A stretch of 46,547 nt of DNA, taken from NCBI GenBank assembly GCA_012519695.1, contig JAAYPT010000010.1, positions 1-46,547 on the forward strand, written 5' to 3'. Below are positions 1 through 7,245 of this stretch, piece after piece; position 1 is the first letter of the stretch, and each line of letters begins with the position of its first letter. The DNA is from Clostridiales bacterium. GTDB taxonomy: Bacteria; Bacillota; Clostridia; Lachnospirales; Lachnospiraceae. The notes beneath the pieces are model-generated. The model was not told the DNA's origin. It did no database searches and saw nothing but the letters and a program-made list of their open reading frames with translations. A program made the position numbers and the translations under genes.

Positions 1-73
1 AGGAATGGGGATTACGGATGGCATAATCCAAGGGGAAAATTCCTCTTTTCAACACAAATTTCATAGATACTAA
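1..73 (+). other. left-edge stretch, possible 3' end of a truncated gene
   Basis: The first ~70 bases are open in two frames: one ends at a TAG at 64-66, the other at a TAA at 71-73. Both stops come just before a hairpin at 82-107, which suggests that a gene running in from the left ends here. I recognise neither short C-terminal peptide, so I cannot say which frame is real or what the product is. Confidence 0.3.
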
Positions 74-81
74 GAAAAAGA

Positions 82-107
82 CTCCGAGAAACGTAAGTTT
101 CTCGGAG
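82..107 (+). terminator. hairpin, probable terminator of the upstream gene
   Basis: A perfect 11-bp stem (CTCCGAGAAAC at 82-92 with GTTTCTCGGAG at 97-107) closes a GTAA tetraloop. No clear U tract follows (CACTTTGTC), so intrinsic termination is likely but weak. Confidence 0.55.
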
Positions 108-137
108 CACTTTGTCTACAGTCTGAACAAATTTTTC

Positions 138-166
138 TTACAAAAAATTTGTTGTTTCGCTATAAT
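138..166 (+). promoter_or_regulatory. candidate sigma-A promoter
   Basis: TTACAA at 138-143 and TATAAT at 161-166 are 17 bp apart, 40 bp before the start of the small gene at 207. The -10 matches consensus fully and the -35 only in part. Confidence 0.45.
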
Positions 167-206
167 TAAAGTGCAATGAGGTAGAATTATGAAAGGTAGG
201 TAGAAT

Positions 207-446
207 ATGAAAAGAGTAAAAGCAGCATGTATTACACAGACATTACATTTTCTATTAAAGGAGGATATTCCACATGACTATGCTATAAAACTCGTTTCTG
301 AGGAAGTAAAGAAATACAAAGGACATCTTGATAAAAACAGAATAAAGTATAAAATTCTTTCAGAAGAAACACAGGCTGATGGTTCTGTTATTATCGAAAT
401 TAAGAAACAATATAATACATCTCCAATAGGAAATTATTTAGATTAG
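207..446 (+). CDS. small conserved hypothetical protein (79 aa)
   Basis: The ATG follows a GGTAGGTAG stretch that can act as a ribosome binding site. The 79-residue product is soluble and charged, with no signal or membrane segment; it looks like one N-terminal helix, a basic middle part and a C-terminal beta hairpin (GSVIIEIKKQYN). I recognise it as a type of short protein common in Lachnospiraceae genomes, but know no function for it. It has its own promoter-like element upstream and a good terminator at 468-506, so it appears to be monocistronic. Confidence 0.75.
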   Translation: MKRVKAACITQTLHFLLKEDIPHDYAIKLVSEEVKKYKGHLDKNRIKYKILSEETQADGSVIIEIKKQYNTSPIGNYLD

Positions 447-467
447 TCATTGGATTAAGTCTGCCAG

Positions 468-506
468 AACGTGCCTTTACCATTAGTGGATAATTGCACG
501 TTTTTT
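468..506 (+). terminator. intrinsic terminator
   Basis: AACGTGC (468-474) pairs with GCACGTT (496-502), and the T6 run begins at 501. It closes the 79-aa gene and lies just upstream of the ribosome binding site of the next gene. Confidence 0.75.
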
Positions 507-526
507 ATATAGCGAGGTGAGTGTTA

Positions 527-910
527 ATGGAGATAATGGATTTAGTGAATCAGAGTGTAATTCATAAGAATTTTGGAAGAGGTATGATTGTTAGTGTAAA
601 TAGTGAAAAGTACTTAAATGTAAAATTTGAAGGAAAAGATGCAACATGCAAGTTTTCATATCCTCAATGTTTTTATGGATATCTTACGCTAGAAAATTGC
701 AAATTGCAGTCTGAAATTGCTCAGATAGTAGAAATTTGGAAGGAAGAAAAAGGCATTACTGAAAGGGAAAAGTTATACCATCAGTATGAAATTACATTGC
801 GTGGCATTGAAAACAGACGAATTGCAGCGAAAGAAAAAAAGATGAAAGCATCGCAAAGAGCAGTAGAACATCGAACGGCATATAATATGAGGCATGAAAA
901 TAAAAAATAA
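527..910 (+). CDS. hypothetical protein with small N-terminal beta domain and basic coiled tail
   Basis: The ATG at 527 has GAGGTGAG about 7 bases upstream; an in-frame GTG at 521 is too close to that site. The N-terminal ~60 residues carry the pattern HKNFGRGMIVSV ... LNVKFEGKDATCKFSYPQCF. It resembles a small barrel-like module found at the ends of many uncharacterised Firmicutes proteins (FG.G.I ... V.F ... K.F.YP.aF). Residues ~70-127 are strongly helical and rich in Lys, Glu and Arg, ending in a basic tail that could bind nucleic acid. The product's function is unknown. The gene is separated from its neighbours by a terminator upstream and ~140 non-coding bases downstream. Confidence 0.65.
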   Translation: MEIMDLVNQSVIHKNFGRGMIVSVNSEKYLNVKFEGKDATCKFSYPQCFYGYLTLENCKLQSEIAQIVEIWKEEKGITEREKLYHQYEITLRGIENRRIAAKEKKMKASQRAVEHRTAYNMRHENKK

Positions 911-991
911 TATAGGAAAATCCGAAATATATGCAGAAGTTATAGTAAAAATCACTATACATACTATATAAAATATTGTAAAAAATACCTT

Positions 992-1021
992 TTGCATTTA
1001 ATATTTGTAATTTGGTAAAAT
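992..1021 (+). promoter_or_regulatory. candidate promoter of the MFS leader
   Basis: TTGCAT (992-997) and TAAAAT (1016-1021) are 18 bp apart. The region is AT-rich, so chance matches are possible. If it is real, transcription starts near 1028, just before the terminator hairpin at 1052-1087. Confidence 0.35.
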
Positions 1022-1051
1022 AAACTTTGCGCAAGAGGAAACGATATTTGA

Positions 1052-1087
1052 GAAGATATGACACAGAAATGCATATCTTCTTTTTTT
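1052..1087 (+). terminator. strong intrinsic terminator in the leader of the MFS operon
   Basis: A perfect 9-bp stem (GAAGATATG at 1052-1060 with CATATCTTC at 1072-1080) is followed at once by seven T residues. It lies ~140 bases after the preceding gene and only ~20 bases before the ribosome binding site of the next one. This position fits an attenuator as well as an ordinary terminator. Confidence 0.8.
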
Positions 1088-1136
1088 GCGCATTTTTACT
1101 AAAAATAAGGAGGCAGAAAATGAAGAATGTGATTCA

Positions 1137-1298
1137 ATGAATATTTTTTCAGATATAAAGGATGGAATAGCATATGTAGTAGGTCATTATCATGTAGACG
1201 AAAAACAGGAAAAATTAATGATTGAAAAAACGGATAGTGAGAGAAAAATGTGTGGAATTGATTGTAAGTGCAGTAAAATAAATAGGATGGTGAAATAA
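1137..1298 (+). CDS. 53-aa small protein coupled to the MFS exporter
   Basis: This short frame (starting MNIFSDIKDG) ends in TAA overlapping the ATG of the exporter (TAATG), so the two are probably translationally coupled. The AAGGAGG at 1106-1112 is too far from the ATG at 1137 but is ideal for an ATG at 1120, which opens a six-codon frame (MKNVIQ) ending in a TGA that overlaps the ATG at 1137 (ATGA). Initiation here may therefore depend on termination of that upstream peptide. The product is hydrophilic and has a Cys-rich C-terminus (CGIDCKC) that could bind a metal or act in redox chemistry. I do not recognise it. It could also be a by-product of a leader region. Confidence 0.5.
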   Translation: MNIFSDIKDGIAYVVGHYHVDEKQEKLMIEKTDSERKMCGIDCKCSKINRMVK

Positions 1299-2704
1299 TG
1301 AATAGTAAAGTAAAAGTACCAGCAAAACTTGCATTGTCTGTAGTTGCAGCTTGTCTGGTATCATTTTGTGGTTTGATTACGGAAACAGCAGTAAATATAG
1401 CATTTCCGGCAGTAATGAGTACATTTGGTGTATCAACAGAGATGGTTCAGTGGCTTACAACAGGAAACTTGTTGGTTGTGGCAATGATTACACCATTATC
1501 AGCTTTTTTACAGAAACGCTTTAAATTAAAGCAGTTATTTATATTTGGAACGATGTGTTTTGTTGTAGGAACAGTGGTAGCGATTTTTTCTCCCAATTTT
1601 ACATTTTTGCTGCTGGCAAGATTGATTCAGGGAATTGGAACCGGAGTAGGTGTGCCGATTGCGTTCTGTATTATTTTGGAACAGATACCATTTGAAAAAG
1701 TAGGAACTTATATGGGATATGGTGCATTGGTATCAGCGGCAGCTCCTGCATTAGGGCCTACATATGGAGGCATTGTAAACCAGACTTTAGGCTGGAGATA
1801 CATTTTTGTGCTTTTAATTCCTGTTTTGATTATTACGCTCATTCTTGGAATCGCAACAATAGAAGAAAAACATGAGCCTGAGAAAGTACCGGCAGATATC
1901 TGGGGAATCATCTTTATTATGCTGACATTTTTAGGACTTGTTTATGGATTTGCAAATATAGCAGCTTTTCAGAAGAATCCAATCGTGGAAGTCGCAGCAT
2001 TTGCAATGGGAATTGTAGCGTTAATATTATTTGTAAATCACTGCAAAAAATGTGAGAATTCATTGATTGATATGAGCATTTTTAAGAACATCCCATTTGT
2101 CTGCCACTTGGTAGCTTTTTTCTTAATTAATGCCATAATGCTTGGAACAAGCTTTCTTTTACCAAACTATTTACAGGTGGCACTTTTATGTGAATCTATG
2201 ATTGCGGGATTTATGATTCTTCCGGGAGCTGGATTAAATGCTCTTATGGGACCTTTCGGTGGTGCAGCATTGGATAAAATCGGGGCGAAATTTCCAATTA
2301 TGGTTGGAACAGGACTTATGACAATAGGTATCGTCTTATTTGCTGTATTTGGAATGAAACTAAATACAGGAATGATTATCGGGTTTTATATTATTTTTGG
2401 GATTGGATGTGGAATTGCATTTGGAAATACAATGACTGTTGGAAATTTAAGACTTCCGGTGGGACAGAAAGCATATGGTAATACATGCTTTAATACATTG
2501 ATGCAGTTTGCAGGAGCTGTTGGAACCAGCGTTTGTGCAGCCTTGGTGGCAGCAGCGCAGATGCAGAATAATTCTTTCAGCCATGAGCAAAAAACGGTAG
2601 CAGGATCTACACATGGTTTTATATTTTTGCTGATACTTGCGGTTGTATGTTTGATCCTTCAGATTGTTGGCTTTAAAAATTATGAAAAGACAGAAGAACA
2701 GTAA
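1298..2704 (+). CDS. MFS multidrug exporter, DHA2 (EmrB/QacA) family
   Basis: The 468-residue product is an integral membrane proton-driven exporter with 14 predicted transmembrane segments, the usual DHA2 count and length. Visible family marks are the N-terminal helix with ETAVNIAFPAV, the first loop QWLTTGNLLVVAMITPLSA, motif A-like basic residues (QKRFKLKQ), the motif B-like RLIQGIGTG and the antiporter motif C-like ALGPTYGG near residue 160. The start ATG overlaps the stop of the 53-aa frame. Substrates cannot be told from sequence; toxic organic compounds or antibiotics are the usual ones. The upstream leader with a terminator and small open frames suggests inducible expression. Confidence 0.9.
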   Translation: MNSKVKVPAKLALSVVAACLVSFCGLITETAVNIAFPAVMSTFGVSTEMVQWLTTGNLLVVAMITPLSAFLQKRFKLKQLFIFGTMCFVVGTVVAIFSPNFTFLLLARLIQGIGTGVGVPIAFCIILEQIPFEKVGTYMGYGALVSAAAPALGPTYGGIVNQTLGWRYIFVLLIPVLIITLILGIATIEEKHEPEKVPADIWGIIFIMLTFLGLVYGFANIAAFQKNPIVEVAAFAMGIVALILFVNHCKKCENSLIDMSIFKNIPFVCHLVAFFLINAIMLGTSFLLPNYLQVALLCESMIAGFMILPGAGLNALMGPFGGAALDKIGAKFPIMVGTGLMTIGIVLFAVFGMKLNTGMIIGFYIIFGIGCGIAFGNTMTVGNLRLPVGQKAYGNTCFNTLMQFAGAVGTSVCAALVAAAQMQNNSFSHEQKTVAGSTHGFIFLLILAVVCLILQIVGFKNYEKTEEQ

Positions 2705-2708
2705 AAAT

Positions 2709-2744
2709 AAGAGGCATGAATTCCGGTAGGGGTTCATGCCTCTT
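2709..2744. terminator. hairpin between MFS gene and nitroreductase remnant
   Basis: A perfect 12-bp stem (AAGAGGCATGAA at 2709-2720 with TTCATGCCTCTT at 2733-2744) begins five bases after the exporter stop codon. The following bases are not a clean T run. It may serve both strands, since the remnant gene on the minus strand ends at 2749. Confidence 0.65.
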
Positions 2745-2748
2745 GCCA

Positions 2749-2973
2749 TTATAAAACATAGTGTATACGTTGTTTATCAAAACGATCTTGCTGAGAGTGG
2801 ATTGATTCCGGATAACCACATGGAATAATAGCAAAAGCATCCAAATTTTCCGGTATGTTCAGTACAGTGCGGACAGCATCCATTCGCTCTTTCAGAGGAG
2901 CAATTCCAAGCCAGACAGCACCAAGTTCGAGGAAGTCCGAAAGCAAAGCATTTAATCTGACAGTAGTACCAAA
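2749..2973 (-). pseudogene. nitroreductase C-terminal remnant
   Basis: Only the last ~70 codons of a nitroreductase-family flavoprotein remain. Visible are the helix leading into LGAVWLGIAP, then ERMDAVRTVLNIPEN, AIIPCGYPES and the C-terminal DRFDKQRIHYV, all typical of the FMN-binding C-terminal third of the NfnB/RutE-type fold. The N-terminal two thirds, with the dimer core and most FMN contacts, are absent. The frame upstream of ~2970 loses similarity, and the next bases are the promoter of the MATE gene running the other way. No proper start codon or ribosome binding site exists. It is probably a deletion relic left by a rearrangement between the two exporter genes. Confidence 0.7.
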
Positions 2974-2990
2974 TCGGAGAAACTTTTTGT

Positions 2991-3019
2991 TTGACTTTTT
3001 TGAAAATGTGAAATATAAT
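2991..3019 (+). promoter_or_regulatory. sigma-A promoter of the MATE leader
   Basis: TTGACT (2991-2996), a 17-bp spacer and a perfect TATAAT (3014-3019) form one of the best promoters in the window. Transcription would start near 3026, immediately before the first of the two tandem hairpins. Confidence 0.8.
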
Positions 3020-3026
3020 AATTTTC

Positions 3027-3157
3027 AAACGAGTAGCAAACTAGCGTAAATCCAGTTTTTGCCACTCGTTTTTCTATGTTAAAATTTATAATGCCATTAA
3101 AAAGTGTGTAGCTTATCAGCGTAAGTCCAGCTTATGAGATAAGTGCACACTTTTTTT
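3027..3157 (+). promoter_or_regulatory. tandem hairpin/terminator leader, candidate riboswitch
   Basis: Two similar units lie between the promoter and the MATE gene. Unit A has outer arms AACGAGT (3028-3034) and ACTCGTT (3064-3070) followed by a T run. Unit B has outer arms AAAGTGTG (3101-3108) and CACACTTT (3146-3153) with seven T's. Both contain GTAGC near the 5' arm and a shared core AGCGTAARTCCAG (3043-3055 and 3118-3130). Inside the core a small stem around loop TCCAG changes in concert: AAA/TTT in A and AAG/CTT in B. Conserved loop, covarying stem, promoter in front and U tract behind point to a ligand-controlled attenuator. The guanidine-IV (mepA) riboswitch class, known upstream of MATE genes in Clostridia, is the leading named candidate, but I cannot confirm the consensus from memory. 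Confidence 0.65.
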
Positions 3158-3184
3158 ATGCAGAAAAAGGAGGATTAAGTTAGA

Positions 3185-4552
3185 ATGGCAGAAAGTAACA
3201 AGATGAAGGAGATGCCGGTGAATAAGCTTATGGTTCAGATGGGAATACCGATGATCTTATCTATGGCATTGCAGGCAGTCTATAATATTGTAGATAGTGC
3301 CTTTGTTGGAAACATGAAAGTGGGAAGTGAAGCAGCACTTAATGCGCTTACACTGGTTTTCCCGGTTCAGATGCTTATGGTAGCAGTTGGAATCGGAACA
3401 GGTGTGGGGACAAATGCGCTTCTGGCAAGGACTCTGGGACAAGGAAACACGAAAAAAGCAGCGAAGGTTGCAGGAAACAGTCTGTTTTTGGGAGTGATTA
3501 TTTATGCGGTATGTCTGCTGTTTGGAATTTTTGGGGTAAAGGCATACATTTCGTCGCAGACAGTTGATTCGGAAGTTATTTCAATGGGAACAAGCTATCT
3601 TAGAATATGTTGTGTGATTTCTTTTGGAATTATTTTTTTCTCATTATTTGAAAAGCTGTTACAGGCAACAGGACGATCACTTTATTCAACAATCGGTCAG
3701 GTAGTGGGTGCTGTAGTAAATATTATTCTTGATCCTATCATGATCTATGGTATCGGACCTGTTCCGGAAATGGGAGTAGAGGGTGCTGCGTATGCAACTG
3801 TAATCGGTCAGGTTGTATCAGCAGTTTTGTTATTTGTTTTCCATGTAAAATTAAATAAAGAGTTTGAGCATGGAGTGAAGTATATGAAACCGGATGCGGG
3901 AATTATTAAGGAAATTTATGCAATAGGACTTCCGGCAATCATTGCACAGGCACTTATGTCTATCATGGTTTATGTTATGAATCTGATTTTGAAGTTTAGT
4001 CCTTCTGCACAGACCGCATACGGACTGTTCTACAAAGTGCAGCAGTTTGTGCTGTTCCTTGCATTTGGATTGAGAGATGCAATCACACCGATTATTGCTT
4101 TTGCATACGGAATGGGAAGCAAAAAGAGAATAAAAGACGGAATCAAATATGGTCTGATCTATACGATTGTGCTTATGATTATCGGGGTGGCAATTACAGA
4201 AAGCTTTCCGGGAGCCTTTGCAACTTTATTTAATGCCGGACAGTCAAGAGAATATTTTATCAGTGCAATGCGAATTATCTCCATCAGCTTTATTTTTGCA
4301 GGAATCAATGTAGCATACCAGGGAATTTATCAGGCATTGAACGGAGGTATCGAATCACTTGTGATTTCATTGCTCAGACAGCTTGTAATCATATTACCGC
4401 TAGCCGGAATTTTTTCAATTTTTGTTAAAAATGGTCAGATGGGAGTTTCGCTGATCTGGTGGGCATTTCCGATAACGGAGCTTGTAGCGTGTCTGGTGGG
4501 ATATGCATTTTTAAAGAGAATCAAAAAGAACAAAGTGGACAGTTTAGGTTAA
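3185..4552 (+). CDS. MATE family multidrug exporter (MepA-like)
   Basis: The 455-residue product is a 12-helix Na+- or H+-coupled exporter of the DinF/MepA-like branch, full length for the family. The N-terminus has [24 protein letters not shown], the usual first-helix MATE signature, and the second half repeats it ([19 protein letters not shown]). The ATG lies 11 bases after AGGAGG (3168-3173). The gene follows a consensus promoter and a two-hairpin leader that probably controls read-through. It is followed after 13 bases by a cytidylate-kinase-like gene, so the two are likely co-transcribed. Substrates are not predictable from sequence; guanidinium-type or cationic compounds would fit if the leader is a guanidine sensor. 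Confidence 0.92.
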   Translation: MAESNKMKEMPVNKLMVQMGIPMILSMALQAVYNIVDSAFVGNMKVGSEAALNALTLVFPVQMLMVAVGIGTGVGTNALLARTLGQGNTKKAAKVAGNSLFLGVIIYAVCLLFGIFGVKAYISSQTVDSEVISMGTSYLRICCVISFGIIFFSLFEKLLQATGRSLYSTIGQVVGAVVNIILDPIMIYGIGPVPEMGVEGAAYATVIGQVVSAVLLFVFHVKLNKEFEHGVKYMKPDAGIIKEIYAIGLPAIIAQALMSIMVYVMNLILKFSPSAQTAYGLFYKVQQFVLFLAFGLRDAITPIIAFAYGMGSKKRIKDGIKYGLIYTIVLMIIGVAITESFPGAFATLFNAGQSREYFISAMRIISISFIFAGINVAYQGIYQALNGGIESLVISLLRQLVIILPLAGIFSIFVKNGQMGVSLIWWAFPITELVACLVGYAFLKRIKKNKVDSLG

Positions 4553-4565
4553 GGAGGAATTGGCA

Positions 4566-5156
4566 ATGTCAAAAAGAATCATTACAATCAGCAGAGAGTT
4601 TGGAAGTGGTGGACGCTTTATTGGAGAGGAAGTGGCAAAGAAGCTTGGAATTGCCTATTATGACAAAGATATTATAGGTCAGATTGCTGAAAAGTCGGGG
4701 TTATCACCGGAGTATATTCAGGCAAATGCAGAATTATCACCAAAGAAAGGTTTGTTTGCATATGCTTTTTCAGGACGTGATATTACAGGAAAATCGGTGG
4801 AAGATATGGTGTATGAAGCACAGAGAAAAGTGATTTTGGAAATTGCAGAAAAAGAAGATTGTGTGATTATAGGAAGAAATGCAGACTTTATCTTAAAGGA
4901 CAGAGGTGATGTGTTGAATGTTTTTATACATGGGGATATGACACAAAAAATGCAGCGCATATGTAAGCTATATAATGTTACGGAAGCTGATGCTGTGAAA
5001 ATGATAAATGATACAGATAAAAGACGCAGAACAAATTATAATTTCTATACGGAACAAAAGTGGGGCATGGCAACCAATTATACGTTGTCTTTGAATAGTT
5101 CAGTGTTGGGGTATGATATGTGCCAACAAATTATAATAGATTGTACAAAACTATAA
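4566..5156 (+). CDS. cytidylate kinase-like family protein
   Basis: This 196-residue protein belongs to the cytidylate kinase-like family of P-loop proteins common in Clostridia. The start ATG lies 8 bases after AAGGAGG (4551-4557); a TTG two codons upstream is too close to that site. The N-terminus ITISREFGSGGRFIGEEVAKKLG is the family form of the P loop, where a GSGG motif replaces the classic GKT/S. It is followed by YYDKDII and the VIIGRNADFIL strand-loop, and then an Arg-rich stretch (DTDKRRRTNYNFYT) like the lid of CMP kinase. Substrate and role are unknown for the family; a nucleoside monophosphate kinase activity is only inferred. It is probably co-transcribed with the MATE gene. Confidence 0.85.
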   Translation: MSKRIITISREFGSGGRFIGEEVAKKLGIAYYDKDIIGQIAEKSGLSPEYIQANAELSPKKGLFAYAFSGRDITGKSVEDMVYEAQRKVILEIAEKEDCVIIGRNADFILKDRGDVLNVFIHGDMTQKMQRICKLYNVTEADAVKMINDTDKRRRTNYNFYTEQKWGMATNYTLSLNSSVLGYDMCQQIIIDCTKL

Positions 5157-5163
5157 GAGTAAA

Positions 5164-5196
5164 GGGCAGAATAATCTTAGAATGGTTATTCTGCCC
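5164..5196 (+). terminator. hairpin after the MATE/kinase pair
   Basis: A perfect 11-bp stem (GGGCAGAATAA at 5164-5174 with TTATTCTGCCC at 5186-5196) sits 7 bases after the stop codon. The T tract is poor, so termination may be partial. The remaining bases to 5310 hold nothing else I can recognise. Confidence 0.6.
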
Positions 5197-5314
5197 TCAG
5201 GTTATATTCTGCAAATATCGTTCTCATCGTATCTTATCTCTTTATCATTCAATCAATCATCAGTTACAAAAATCGGAAACATTTCAATCAGTTCACCATA
5301 TCAATTTTATTTTG

Positions 5315-5323
5315 TGTTATACT
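5315..5323 (+). promoter_or_regulatory. extended -10 promoter element
   Basis: TGTTATACT is an extended -10 (TGn followed by TATACT), 58 bases before the ATC-hydrolase-family gene. No convincing -35 box is present, as is allowed for extended -10 promoters. Confidence 0.45.
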
Positions 5324-5380
5324 GTTTTATGAGGCTTCTTAATTGAAATTTGAAAGAATAGATGATAAAGATGCTAAAAT

Positions 5381-5998
5381 ATGGAATATTATGCAAAAGC
5401 AGTAGAATTATTATGCTTTAAACCAGCATTAGCTAAACTTTCGACTTTATATCCGGAAATGGATATGAAAAAGTACAAGAAAAAAGTAAAACGGGAATAT
5501 AAGGCTATGCTTTTAAGAACACCGGATATAGGAGGCAGTTCTTTAGAAATGAATCTGTATATTGCAGCATTTGTTTTTTCTTTACATAAAGCAGAACCGG
5601 ACAAGATTAATCCTGATATTGTGAATGAGATGGTAACAGCGGTTTTTGATTCACCATTTATGATAAAGGCACACAAAAATAAAAAATGTACTTTATTTAC
5701 GGATAAAGTACAGGATAAAAAAGTGAAAGAAAGCATAGCAAGTCAGACATCGAAGTTTGAACTTGACTGGAAATTTCATTATGAAAAAGGAATAGATGAA
5801 TTCTATAATACATATACGGAATGTAGTATTAGTAAACTTGGCAAAAGGGAAAATTGCTTTGAATTTGTCCCATGTTTATGTAATATGGATGAGAGAAATT
5901 ATAGAAATGATGGTGGGCAATTACATCGTACAAAAACTTTGGCACAGGGAGATGATTGTTGCAATTTTCATGTTACAAAGATTAAAATGGAGAGATAA
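5381..5998 (+). CDS. L-2-amino-thiazoline-4-carboxylate hydrolase-family protein
   Basis: The 205-residue protein resembles the ATC hydrolase family, whose founder opens the thiazoline ring of L-ATC in the bacterial conversion to L-cysteine. The clearest part is the C-terminus: ENCFEFVPCLCNMDERNY, then GGQLHRTKTLAQGDDCCNFHV. The His-Arg-Thr-Lys-Thr and Gly-Asp-Asp-Cys-Cys pattern is the family signature, and the several Cys could hold a metal. The middle (LYIAAFVFSLHKAE) is a soluble helical region. The start has no good ribosome binding site, but an in-frame TAA lies two codons upstream, so no longer form exists. Most family members in gut Firmicutes have no proven ATC activity, so the exact substrate is uncertain. 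Confidence 0.75.
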   Translation: MEYYAKAVELLCFKPALAKLSTLYPEMDMKKYKKKVKREYKAMLLRTPDIGGSSLEMNLYIAAFVFSLHKAEPDKINPDIVNEMVTAVFDSPFMIKAHKNKKCTLFTDKVQDKKVKESIASQTSKFELDWKFHYEKGIDEFYNTYTECSISKLGKRENCFEFVPCLCNMDERNYRNDGGQLHRTKTLAQGDDCCNFHVTKIKMER

Positions 5999-6077
5999 CT
6001 GTCGGTTTTCAAAGTTAAGATGAAGATGTTGAATTATTTTTAGGGTTAAATTTTTAATAATAAAGGAGAGAATTACT

Positions 6078-6461
6078 ATGAAAGAAACAAATTGTAAAAT
6101 AAGGTTGGTGATTGGAGCTGTTGCTTTACTATTAGCAGGTGTATTAGTTTCATACTTTTTGTTAAGATATCAAAAAGATTGGATAATGCTGGTGGGAATT
6201 ATTGTTTTTGGAATTATATTTTTAAAGTGTTTCAGATATGAGAATTTTGAAAAATATATTTATGATAAGTTGTCAAAATACCTTAATGTTTTAGCTATAA
6301 TTTTAATAGTTATAGCATTAACACTTTTGCCTGATTCAGCGGTAACAATGATGAATGAAAAATATCAAGGAATAGTGTATTTCCTTTCATTTCTTTGTTG
6401 GTTTATAGGGTTGTATTTTCTGAGTATAAAGAGTGAGTATAAGAATAGAATTGAAAATTAA
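6078..6461 (+). CDS. small integral membrane protein (127 aa)
   Basis: Four hydrophobic segments are visible: residues ~9-29, ~34-50, ~69-85 and ~100-117, with a charged loop between the second and third (RYENFEKYIYDKLSKY). A good AAGGAGAG lies upstream of the ATG. I do not recognise a family. The gene stands alone in AT-rich DNA between the ATC-hydrolase-family gene and a broken acetyltransferase. The window shows no partner that would suggest a role. Confidence 0.65.
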   Translation: MKETNCKIRLVIGAVALLLAGVLVSYFLLRYQKDWIMLVGIIVFGIIFLKCFRYENFEKYIYDKLSKYLNVLAIILIVIALTLLPDSAVTMMNEKYQGIVYFLSFLCWFIGLYFLSIKSEYKNRIEN

Positions 6462-6589
6462 TAACGGAATGTTATGTTTATTTAGAAATTCTGTTGATTA
6501 TTAAAAATATGTAGTATTAGTGCTAGAATGGTCGAGAAGTATAAGTTAGAAGGAGTTTAAAATAATCGAAATTTGAGGAGATAATGAAA

Positions 6590-7031
6590 ATGACAGAACG
6601 AGTTATTGACGAGGAAATTAAACTGATTCCTTATTATAGGAATGACGAGGCATCGTTTCCGTGGTATCAGGATTTGGATGTATGTAAGCAGGTGGATAAT
6701 AGAGATGAACCGTATGATTTGGAACTCTTGCATAATATGTATGATTACCTTAATGCACATGGTGATTGCTACTATATAGAATATAAGGGGGGTATTAGTT
6801 GGGGATGTTTCCCTAAGAGATAACGCTGAAATCGCTATTGTAGTTTGTAAAGAATACCAGAATCGACACATTGGAAGACGGTGCGTTTTAGATATACTAA
6901 AACTTGCAAAGGAGAAAGGAATGGATAAGGTAAAAGCAAATATCTATTCTTTTAATGGACAGAGTCAATTTATGTTTCAATCGGTTGGGTTTGAGAAAAT
7001 TGACAATGAATGGTATGAGTATAAGCTTTAA
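6590..7031 (+). pseudogene. GNAT family N-acetyltransferase, frameshifted
   Basis: The first frame (start ATG 6590, or 6584) gives the N-terminal half: IPYYRNDEASFPWYQDLDVCKQVD through DCYYIEYKG, then runs to a stop at 6822. The second frame, entered just after the G6 run at 6787-6792, gives DVSLRDNAEIAIVVCKEYQNRHIGRRCVL... and ends ...SVGFEKIDNEWYEYKL at 7031. Together they make a complete GNAT enzyme of ~147 residues, with the acetyl-CoA loop Q-N-R-H-I-G-R in the second part. Removing one G from the run restores a single frame. The cause may be a real mutation, a slippery tract or a sequencing error. GAGGAG at 6575-6580 suits the ATG at 6590. The substrate is unknown. Confidence 0.8.
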
Positions 7032-7131
7032 AGCGTGACAACTTCTAATTTTAAGAACTGAATACAGTTGATATATTGTGCAAAAATGCACTTTATATAA
7101 ATGCAGGATAAAAACGCACTGTACATTTTTT

Positions 7132-7225
7132 ATGTGCTAGAGCTGGTAGGTAGCCCAGCCGTCTGAGTTGCAAAACTCAGGTAAGTAACCTTCCCCTCCG
7201 GGTTGTCCATTCCTGTAAATATTAA
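7132..7225 (+). promoter_or_regulatory. yjdF-type riboswitch
   Basis: The ~95 bases before yjdF are far more GC-rich and structured than their surroundings. They contain GCTGG (7142-7146) pairing with CCAGC (7155-7159) around TAGGTAGC, a variable stem CTGAGTT/AACTCAG (7163-7169 and 7174-7180, loop GCAA), and the conserved-looking GGTAAGTAACC and CCCCTCCGGG blocks. This agrees with my memory of the yjdF motif RNA, which is found upstream of yjdF genes in Firmicutes and responds to aza-aromatic compounds. The 3' end is 20 bases before the GAGG ribosome binding site, so translational control is likely. The exact boundaries are approximate. Confidence 0.85.
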
Positions 7226-7245
7226 ATTATCAGGAGGGTTTCGTT

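Noticed and set aside
1086-1136. TTG start at 1086 for the 53-aa protein
   Set aside because: That start lies in the T tract of the terminator and lacks a ribosome binding site; ATG 1137, coupled to the short upstream frame, is more plausible.
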